From CAZLYK01 sp964563495 (GTDB taxonomy: Bacteria; Acidobacteriota; Blastocatellia; RBC074): 10,824 nt of DNA. Location of the stretch: NCBI GenBank assembly GCA_964563495.1, contig CAZLYK010000172.1, positions 1-10,824 on the forward strand, written 5' to 3'. A model generated the notes under the pieces. That model had not been told where the DNA came from. It made no database searches and saw only the letters and a list, made by a program, of their open reading frames with translations. Shown here piece by piece: positions 1-4,977 of the stretch (its first letter is position 1; every line of letters starts with the position of its first letter). The position numbers were made by a program, and so were the translations under genes.

Positions 1-4
1 ATTT

Positions 5-16
5 AATAGACAGGAC
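5..16 (+). repeat. AATAGACAGGAC motif past the GH3 3' end
   Basis: AATAGACAGGA (5-15) is an exact 11-base match, on the opposite strand, to TCCTGTCTATT in the right arm of the 4721-4801 repeat (4792-4802). It lies about 50 bases beyond the GH3 stop at the window edge. The rest of 1-67 shows no gene or hairpin. Confidence 0.3.
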
Positions 17-67
17 GCACGAAACCGAAAAACCGCGCTGATCGCATTGGTCATCAATCAAGGCTAT

Positions 68-2704
68 TCATTTCACGTTAAAGCGCCCGCTGATGGTGGT
101 TGTCGTCTGCGCATCGGCGCGGCCGGCAAAGCCGGGTTGTTTGCCGCCGACGGTGACCAGGAATTCGCCAGGTTCGATGACGCGCTTGCCCTGGTCGTCA
201 ATCACCGTCATCTGTTCGGGGGTGAGCATGAATGATAGGTTCTGCTTTTCGCCCGGTTTGAGAAAGACGCGCCTGATCCCGGCTAACGAACGGATCGGGA
301 CAGGGACCGAGGCCGCCGCGTCGGTCAGATACAACTGGACGACTTCATCGCCGGCGCGGACGCCGGTGTTCTGCACGCTCACGCTGACGCGCAGGCTTGC
401 GCCGGCCTTGACCGACCTGGCGCTCAACTTCAGATTGTCATACTTGAATCTCGTATAGCTCAAGCCGAAGCCGAACGGATAGAGCGGCTCGCCTTGGAAG
501 AAACGATAGGTGCGCCCTTGCATGCGGTAATCTTCGAAGGGCGGCAGTTGGTCTACGGATTTGTAGAAGGTGACGGGCAGTCGTCCGCCGGGGTTGTAAT
601 CGCCGAAGAGAACATCGGCGATGGCGGTGCCGCCTGCCTCGCCTGGATACCACGCGTCGAGGATGGCCGGGACGTTCTCATTCGCCCAGTTGACAGCCAG
701 CGCGCTGCCGTTGAGCAGCACCAGGGTGACGGGCTTGCCCGTCGCCGTGACTGCTTTCAGCAAATCTTCCTGCGCTTTCGGCAAAGCCAGGTCGGTGCGG
801 TCACCGCCGCGAAAGCCTGCGACATTGACCTGCATCTCTTCGCCTTCGAGTGCGGGCGAAATTCCCAGAACCAGCACGACCGCGTCCGCCTGTCGCGCTA
901 GGTTGACGGCCTCTGCCGTCAATCTTTCGCTGAATTGCGGGAACGACCAGAAGAATTTCGCGATCGCGTTACGGATGTCTTCATAATACTCCATGCGTAC
1001 GTTGTAGGCGCGTCCGGCCACGAGATTGACCTCTTTCATGACGGTTCTGATCTGGCTGGCCTGGTTGCCCGTCCAGGCATCCACCAGAAGCTGGCCGTCG
1101 AGGTAAACGCGGACTCCGTCATCGGCCATGGCGCCAAGTTGATATTGTCCTGTTTCGGGCGGCACAAACTTACCGGTCCAGCGCACCGAGAAGCCGTCTT
1201 CATTCACTGCCGGTGCAGGTCTGCCGCGACTCCAGTCGAAATTTATCTGCTCATCCGTCCTGACCATGACGGGGTCTCCCCGCAATTCCCGGTTGTTGAA
1301 ATACTCGGCCCTGAAGCCGCCCGGCGTGGCGGAAGCCGGCACGGTCGCACCCGCGTCGCCGGTCAGGGTCGAGCCAAGCGCGGAGAGGACTTTGGTTGTC
1401 GAACCGGCTTTCTCCCTGATTCCGGCGAGCGGTGTGACGGATTTCAGCGGCTGACCGTTGTAATTGCCGAGCAGCACTTCGGGCGCATCGGCGTTCGGGC
1501 CGATGACGGCGAGTGTCTTGATCGCTTTCGGCAGCGGCAGCGTGTTGTTCTCGTTCTTCAAAAGCACGATGGATTCGCGCGCGGCTTTGAGAGCCAGCTC
1601 ACCATGCGCCGGTGCGTTTACCACAGAGATCGGAATCCGCGCGTAAGAAACCATCTCCGGCGGATCGAACATGCCAAGGCGGAAGCGCGCCGTCATGAGC
1701 CGTCTGAGCGACGTGTCAATCTCGGCCTCGCTGATTAATCCGTCTTTGACGGCCTTGACCAGCGCTCTGTACTCCCGGCCACAGGACAGATCCGTGCCGG
1801 CTTTGACCGACATGGCTGAAGCTTCCGCTTCGGTTTTGGCCACGCCATGGAATTTGTAGATGTCGTCGATCGCACCGCAATCCGAAACGACGTGTCCGGT
1901 AAAGCCCCATTCTTTACGCAGTAGCTTGGTGAGCTTCTGATTGGCGCAGCAAGGCTCGCCATTCAACCGGTTGTAGGCGCACATAACCGCCCCCGCCCTG
2001 CCTTCGACCACGGTCGCGCGAAACGCGGGCAGATAGGTCTCCTGCAGATCCCGTTCGCCGGCGGCGGCGTCAAAACTGTGCCGCTCCGGCTCAGGCCCGC
2101 TATGTACGGCGAAATGCTTCGGCGTCGAGACGACCTTCCAGTAACGAGGATCATCGCCCTGCAAGCCTTTGACAAAAGCGACGCCCAGACGCGCTGTCAG
2201 ATATGGGTCTTCGCCGAAAGTCTCCTGCCCTCGCCCCCAGCGCGGATCGCGGAAGATATTGATGTTAGGACTCCAGAAGGTCAGCCCTTTGTAGCGTCCT
2301 CGATCATTCTGGCGCGCAAACTCGTGATGCTTGGCGCGCGCCTCAGTCGAAGCTACATCGGCGACTTTGTGGATGAGGTCTGCATCCCAAGTCGCCGCCA
2401 GGCCGATGGCCTGCGGGAAGACAGTGGCATAGCCGGCGCGCGCCACGCCGTGCAGCGTCTCATTCCACCAGTCGTAAGCCGGGATGCCCAGCCGCTCAAT
2501 CGGCGCAGCGGCGTTCATCATCTGTGAGACCTTCTCTTCCAGCGTCATTCGCGCAACCAGGTCGTCAACCCGCTTCTCGATGGGCAGCGCGGTATTTTTA
2601 TAAGGCGGTGCGGGCGTTTGCCCGCTCGTGCTCGTTTGCGGCACAACCGGCGATAAGGTAATCAGAAGAAGTGAAATGCAGGGGAGACTCCAACGAAAGT
2701 TCAT
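68..2704 (-). CDS. Secreted GH3 beta-xylosidase/beta-glucosidase with inserted PA14 domain
   Basis: 878-residue glycoside hydrolase family 3 enzyme, expected to release terminal beta-linked xylose or glucose from plant oligosaccharides outside the cytoplasm. Residues 1 to about 23 form a Sec-type signal peptide (basic start, LLLITL core). The (beta/alpha)8 domain spans about 35-345, with YDWWNETLHGVA (77-88), the KH pair at 196-197 and VVSDCGAI, in which D275 is the expected nucleophile. The alpha/beta sandwich starts near 370, is interrupted by a PA14 domain (about 462-588, GFRAEYFNN to MEYYED) and resumes at about 590-750. The EGEE stretch at 620-623 probably holds the acid/base Glu. A fibronectin-III-like domain (about 770-855) closes the protein. 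The WWNE/CAYNRLNGEPCCAN signature resembles xylosidase-type GH3 enzymes, but substrate cannot be fixed from sequence. In related PA14-bearing GH3 enzymes the insert shapes the substrate pocket. The start has a good SD (GAGGAA) and is followed directly by the signal peptide. It is transcribed away from all other genes here. Confidence 0.93.
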   Translation of the reverse strand: MNFRWSLPCISLLLITLSPVVPQTSTSGQTPAPPYKNTALPIEKRVDDLVARMTLEEKVSQMMNAAAPIERLGIPAYDWWNETLHGVARAGYATVFPQAIGLAATWDADLIHKVADVASTEARAKHHEFARQNDRGRYKGLTFWSPNINIFRDPRWGRGQETFGEDPYLTARLGVAFVKGLQGDDPRYWKVVSTPKHFAVHSGPEPERHSFDAAAGERDLQETYLPAFRATVVEGRAGAVMCAYNRLNGEPCCANQKLTKLLRKEWGFTGHVVSDCGAIDDIYKFHGVAKTEAEASAMSVKAGTDLSCGREYRALVKAVKDGLISEAEIDTSLRRLMTARFRLGMFDPPEMVSYARIPISVVNAPAHGELALKAARESIVLLKNENNTLPLPKAIKTLAVIGPNADAPEVLLGNYNGQPLKSVTPLAGIREKAGSTTKVLSALGSTLTGDAGATVPASATPGGFRAEYFNNRELRGDPVMVRTDEQINFDWSRGRPAPAVNEDGFSVRWTGKFVPPETGQYQLGAMADDGVRVYLDGQLLVDAWTGNQASQIRTVMKEVNLVAGRAYNVRMEYYEDIRNAIAKFFWSFPQFSERLTAEAVNLARQADAVVLVLGISPALEGEEMQVNVAGFRGGDRTDLALPKAQEDLLKAVTATGKPVTLVLLNGSALAVNWANENVPAILDAWYPGEAGGTAIADVLFGDYNPGGRLPVTFYKSVDQLPPFEDYRMQGRTYRFFQGEPLYPFGFGLSYTRFKYDNLKLSARSVKAGASLRVSVSVQNTGVRAGDEVVQLYLTDAAASVPVPIRSLAGIRRVFLKPGEKQNLSFMLTPEQMTVIDDQGKRVIEPGEFLVTVGGKQPGFAGRADAQTTTTISGRFNVK

Positions 2705-2707
2705 AGG

Positions 2708-2713
2708 TTCCTC
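2708..2713 (-). promoter_or_regulatory. Ribosome binding site of the GH3 gene
   Basis: On the minus strand GAGGAA lies three bases before the ATG at 2704. It sits between the stop codon of the GIN-like remnant and the GH3 start, and supports this start codon. Confidence 0.6.
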
Positions 2714-2732
2714 TTCAGTGCGCTAGGCATAA

Positions 2733-2858
2733 TCAGATTCGTTTGTTGACCCTCCAGGAGCCGCTGACATTTTTCTGAACCTCGGCGTCGCCGGAATAGT
2801 TGACCGAGCCGCTACCGGTAAAAGCAACAACATCAGTGGCTGATGATTCGAAGCAATA
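2733..2858 (-). pseudogene. 3' remnant of a GIN/DUF2807-like adhesin-domain gene
   Basis: Reading the minus strand from 2858 gives 41 sense codons, then TGA at 2733-2735. The peptide ends with FTGSGSVNYSGDAEV, then QKNVSGSWRVNKRI. Paired SGSG-type turns around Y-x-G-x-(A/P)-x-V are typical of the C-terminal end of GIN/DUF2807 (auto-transporter adhesin head-like) beta-solenoid proteins, which usually end in SGSG-x-V followed by basic residues. Here one Gly of the last SGSG is Trp. An in-frame TGA at 2859-2861 and the absence of any start or upstream homologous reading show that only the tail of the gene survives. It lies 28 bases upstream of the GH3 start on the same strand, so the lost gene probably once preceded GH3. 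The family assignment rests on motif recognition over a short stretch. Confidence 0.5.
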
Positions 2859-2881
2859 TCAATGCGAGACGCCGATGTCAA
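2853..2881 (-). promoter_or_regulatory. Candidate sigma70-type promoter for the GH3 gene
   Basis: On the minus strand a perfect TTGACA (2876-2881) is separated by 17 bases from TATTGC (2853-2858). A TG one base before the hexamer gives an extended -10 form (TGATATTGC). The -10 itself matches only three of six consensus bases. A transcript starting near 2846 would run through the GIN-like remnant, giving GH3 a leader of about 140 bases. Confidence 0.33.
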
Positions 2882-2909
2882 GACGACTGACCGAATGGAT
2901 GATCGATGG

Positions 2910-2939
2910 TTGATTTATCGACATCCATGCCCACATACT
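2910..2939 (+). promoter_or_regulatory. Weak candidate promoter for the GH19-SDR unit
   Basis: TTGATT (2910-2915), 18 bases, then CATACT (2934-2939); each hexamer matches four of six sigma70 consensus bases. It faces the GH19 gene and is the best candidate I see in this 321-base divergent region. The rest of the region (about 2940-3009) shows no gene or clear hairpin. Confidence 0.22.
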
Positions 2940-3009
2940 TGATGTGAGACAATCAAAATCAGACGACATTGATTCAGACCTCTGACATGCGTTGACTGTT
3001 GATCGAAAC

Positions 3010-3015
3010 GGAGGA
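3010..3015 (+). promoter_or_regulatory. Ribosome binding site deciding the GH19 start
   Basis: GGAGGA lies ten bases before ATG 3026 and falls inside the longer reading that would begin at TTG 2999. A Shine-Dalgarno downstream of the TTG argues for ATG 3026 (or ATG 3032, six bases further) as the true start. Confidence 0.65.
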
Positions 3016-3025
3016 CTCTTCTTTT

Positions 3026-3907
3026 ATGTTTATGATTAGCGACAGCCAGTTGCAGCAGATCATGCCGAATTTACCGGCTTCCCAGCGCCAGATCTATCTA
3101 CCCTTTTTGAACCGGGTCATGGAGATCTACGGGGCCAATACATCTTTACGGATCGCGGCCTTCCTGGCGCAAGTGGCTCACGAATCCGGTGAGCTGAGAT
3201 ATTTCGAAGAGATCTGGGGACCGACTGCGCAGCAGCAGCGATATGAGCCTCCGAGCGACCTCGCGACCAGGCTCGGCAACACCCAGCCGGGTGATGGATA
3301 CAGGTATCGAGGCCGCGGCCCGATTCAAATAACCGGGCGATACAATTACCGCAAGTACGGCCAGTTACTCGGCATCGATCTCGAATCGATTCCCGATCTG
3401 GCCAAGTCTGTCCAGATCGCTTTTTCAATCGCCGGACTCTTCTGGCAGAATAACGGGCTCAACCAACTGGCCGATGCCGGGAATTTTGTCGAGATCACCA
3501 GACGAATCAATGGCGGCCTGAATGGTTTGCAGAATCGACAGAAATACTACGATCGGGCAAAATCGGTGCTCGGTGTCAGATCCGGATTCCGCTCTGCCGG
3601 ACGTTCTATCAAAGTTGAAACAACTATCAATTCGCCGGCTAAGCCGGCTAAGTCTGAGGTCATTCTCCCACGCGGGCAGGAAGCGATCGAAGAGGATGCC
3701 GCTCGACACCCCTTGCCGACACCGGCCAAGAAAAGGAGAAAGAAGATGCCAGCCAAAAAATCAGCCAAGAAATCAGCCAAGCAAACCGTGACGAAGAAAG
3801 CCCCGGCAAAGAAAGCCGCCAAGAAACCGGTCAAATCGGCGAGCAAGAAAGCTCCGAAAAAAGCGGCGAAGAAGGTCGCTAAGAAGGCCACGACCAGGAA
3901 AAAATGA
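3026..3907 (+). CDS. GH19 chitinase/endolysin-like protein with histone-H1-like lysine-rich tail
   Basis: 293 residues from ATG 3026. Residues 1 to about 185 are a lysozyme-like GH19 domain. AFLAQVAHESGEL (45-57) contains the probable catalytic acid E53, with E61/E62 in YFEEIWGPT as candidates for the second acid. YRYRGRGPIQITGRYNY (92-108) is the substrate-cleft motif shared by GH19 chitinases and phage-type endolysins. The expected reaction is cleavage of beta-1,4 bonds in chitin or peptidoglycan. No signal peptide or membrane segment is visible. A linker (about 186-233) with an acidic patch leads to a tail at 234-293 that has 26 Lys in 60 residues, no Asp or Glu, and repeated AKK/PAKK units, as in histone H1 and bacterial H1-like or HU-tail proteins. 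Its stop overlaps the SDR start (ATGA), so the two are probably co-translated. What the tail binds (DNA, RNA or anionic wall polymer) is unknown. The fusion is intact in frame. Confidence 0.85.
   Translation: MFMISDSQLQQIMPNLPASQRQIYLPFLNRVMEIYGANTSLRIAAFLAQVAHESGELRYFEEIWGPTAQQQRYEPPSDLATRLGNTQPGDGYRYRGRGPIQITGRYNYRKYGQLLGIDLESIPDLAKSVQIAFSIAGLFWQNNGLNQLADAGNFVEITRRINGGLNGLQNRQKYYDRAKSVLGVRSGFRSAGRSIKVETTINSPAKPAKSEVILPRGQEAIEEDAARHPLPTPAKKRRKKMPAKKSAKKSAKQTVTKKAPAKKAAKKPVKSASKKAPKKAAKKVAKKATTRKK
3733..3738 (+). promoter_or_regulatory. Internal Shine-Dalgarno inside the GH19 fusion gene
   Basis: AAGGAG sits seven bases before an in-frame ATG at 3746, exactly at the junction of the linker and the lysine-rich tail. 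Purine-rich Lys/Arg codons (AAG AAA AGG AGA) can create such a match by chance, so function is not proven. Confidence 0.4.
3746..3907 (+). CDS. Possible nested start: free 53-residue histone-H1-like protein
   Basis: From ATG 3746, in the same frame as the GH19 gene, translation would give 53 residues beginning MPAKKSAKKSAK and ending TTRKK. This is a free, highly basic, low-complexity protein with no acidic residue. The start has a near-ideal Shine-Dalgarno at optimal spacing, and MPAKK is a natural-looking N-terminus for small H1-like DNA-binding proteins. Two readings fit: an internal start yields both the fusion and a free tail, or a formerly separate H1-like gene became joined to the GH19 gene by loss of a stop codon. 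A third is that the ATG is only an internal Met of the fusion. It ends on the same TGA and overlaps the SDR start. Confidence 0.35.
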   Translation: MPAKKSAKKSAKQTVTKKAPAKKAAKKPVKSASKKAPKKAAKKVAKKATTRKK

Positions 3908-4734
3908 GATCTGAGCAGAGTTATTTCCTGACGGGCTGCGCGAGTGGGATCGGTCAGCACATGTCGGATAAACTGATCTCCCTGGGCCATCGCCTCTTCG
4001 CGACCGATGTCAATATCCACGCCCTGACCGATTATGCGCGGGCCAATCATTGGCCGGAAGACCGTGTTCGCCTCATGCAGTTGGACGTGCGCGATCACGG
4101 GGCGTGGGGGCAAGCGGTCGATGAGGCCGTCAAGGCTTTCGGCAAAATCGATGTGGCTATGAACATTGCGGGCTATATGCTCGCCGGCTGGGCTCACGAG
4201 GCCACGCCTGAGGTCGTCGATCGGCACCTCGACATCAACGTCAAGGGCGTCATCTACGGGACGCAGGCGGCCGCGCGGCAGATGGTCAAGCAGGGTTTTG
4301 GCCACATCATTAATATAGCCTCGATCTCGGCTCTCGCGCCGATCCCGGGAATTGCGATCTATACCGCATCGAAATACGCGGTCCGGGCTTTTTCGCTGGC
4401 GGTGGCTCAGGAGCTGCGCCCGTACAACGTCTACGTCACTGTCATCTCTCCCGACGCGGTCCGGACCCCGCTGCTCGGCCCGCAAAAAGGGATCGATGCG
4501 GCGGCGATCGTCTTCTCTTCCCCAAAATTACTGACGGTCGAGGATGTGGCGAAAGCCATTTTGAACAAGGCGATCCCGCGCAGACCGATGGAGGTGATCA
4601 TCCCGGCGCGCCGCGGGTGGCTGGCGCATTTGACCAACATGTTTCCTCGACTCAGCTTCGCGCTCGGCCCGGGTTACCGCAAGCGCGGCGCAGCCAACCA
4701 GATGGAATTTTTCCAAGAACATAGACAGGATTAA
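3904..4734 (+). CDS. Short-chain dehydrogenase/reductase (SDR)
   Basis: 276-residue classical-type SDR, a cytoplasmic NAD(P)-dependent oxidoreductase of unknown substrate. The Rossmann nucleotide motif TGCASGIG is at 10-17. Asp35 at the end of beta-strand 2 (FATDVN) suggests NAD(H) preference. LDV at 60-62, NIAG at 87-90, N112, S140, Y153 and K157 (YTASK) complete the catalytic set, with the correct 13-residue Ser-Tyr spacing. SPDAVRTPL (182-190) is the usual PG-type loop after strand 6, with D in place of G. The C-terminus (about 235-270) is an extra basic/aromatic segment. The start overlaps the GH19 stop (ATGA), with AGGA just upstream (3896-3899), so translational coupling is likely. The last three residues and the stop lie inside the 4721-4801 repeat, so the native C-terminus may have been altered by repeat insertion. 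Substrate and any link to the GH19 partner are not evident. Confidence 0.9.
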   Translation: MRSEQSYFLTGCASGIGQHMSDKLISLGHRLFATDVNIHALTDYARANHWPEDRVRLMQLDVRDHGAWGQAVDEAVKAFGKIDVAMNIAGYMLAGWAHEATPEVVDRHLDINVKGVIYGTQAAARQMVKQGFGHIINIASISALAPIPGIAIYTASKYAVRAFSLAVAQELRPYNVYVTVISPDAVRTPLLGPQKGIDAAAIVFSSPKLLTVEDVAKAILNKAIPRRPMEVIIPARRGWLAHLTNMFPRLSFALGPGYRKRGAANQMEFFQEHRQD

Positions 4735-4801
4735 CGGGATTTCAACCGGATTAAACAGGATCAAAAACAAGGCAGAAAAACATCCTGTTAATCCTGTCTA
4801 T
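4721..4801. repeat. Inverted CAGGATTAA-type dispersed repeat, possible bidirectional terminator
   Basis: Arms 4721-4740 (ATAGACAGGATTAACGGGAT) and 4782-4801 are inverted copies matching at 19 of 20 positions. The single mismatch is a G-U pair in RNA on the plus-strand transcript. The left side continues as tandem units of 9-11 bases ending in GGAT (4722-4731, 4732-4740, 4741-4751, 4752-4761). The right arm is followed by TTTTCTTCTC, so the structure could end the SDR transcript, although the 41-base loop is long for an intrinsic terminator. Similar AGACAGGATTAACAGGAT strings are, from memory, widespread non-coding repeats in unrelated bacterial genomes. The SDR stop codon lies in the left arm. 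Confidence 0.75.
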
Positions 4802-4857
4802 TTTCTTCTCATTCAGATGAGCATTGCGGTCGGTCAATCTTGCCCTTAAAACAGCCG

Positions 4858-4884
4858 TTGACGCTAAAGAAATAAGCGTTTAAT
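4858..4884 (+). promoter_or_regulatory. Candidate promoter of the pyrG operon
   Basis: TTGACG (4858-4863, five of six bases) is followed by TTTAAT (4879-4884, five of six) at a short 15-base spacing. The alternative TAATCT (4881-4886) gives 17 bases but a poorer hexamer. It lies about 95 bases before pyrG, after the SDR repeat, in the most AT-rich part of the gap. The remainder of the 243-base gap (4735-4977) holds the repeat, the symmetric element and the pyrG ribosome binding site. Confidence 0.4.
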
Positions 4885-4894
4885 CTTACGCTTA
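4861..4894. promoter_or_regulatory. Symmetric half-sites overlapping the pyrG promoter candidate
   Basis: TAAGCGT (4873-4879) and ACGCTTA (4888-4894) form a perfect 7-base inverted repeat with an 8-base spacer centred on the candidate -10. A further ACGCT (4861-4865) overlaps the -35 and can pair with AGCGT (4875-4879). Three alternating half-sites across a promoter suggest an operator or competing hairpins. No regulator is assignable from sequence. Confidence 0.35.
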
Positions 4895-4968
4895 CCTCTC
4901 GTTTTCAACCCAATTCACCGAAACTCGAATATGTCCCACGGAATTCAACCATCATTTCAACCGTCAGT

Positions 4969-4974
4969 GAGGGG
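4969..4974 (+). promoter_or_regulatory. Ribosome binding site of pyrG
   Basis: GAGGGG immediately upstream of ATG 4978, with a short three-base spacing (GAGGGGAAGATG). It supports the start, which begins directly with the conserved TKYIFVTGG. Confidence 0.55.
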
Positions 4975-4977
4975 AAG

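Noticed and set aside
935..1738. 267-codon open frame on the plus strand inside the GH3 gene
   Set aside because: Antisense shadow of a conserved GH3 coding region in GC-rich DNA; no motif and no ribosome binding site.
2999..3025. TTG 2999 as start of the GH19 gene
   Set aside because: The clear Shine-Dalgarno GGAGGA lies downstream of it and serves ATG 3026; the extra nine residues look like leader sequence.
3640..3907. Lysine-repeat region as a tandem DNA repeat or CRISPR-like array
   Set aside because: The periodicity comes from AKK/PAKK codons in an open frame; units vary in length and spacing and there are no spacers.
3547..4485. 312-codon open frame on the minus strand across the GH19 tail and SDR genes
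   Set aside because: It lies antisense to two well-supported genes, its translation is Arg/Asp-rich with no recognisable motif, and the poly-Lys codons opposite generate its Phe/Leu/Ala-rich stretch.
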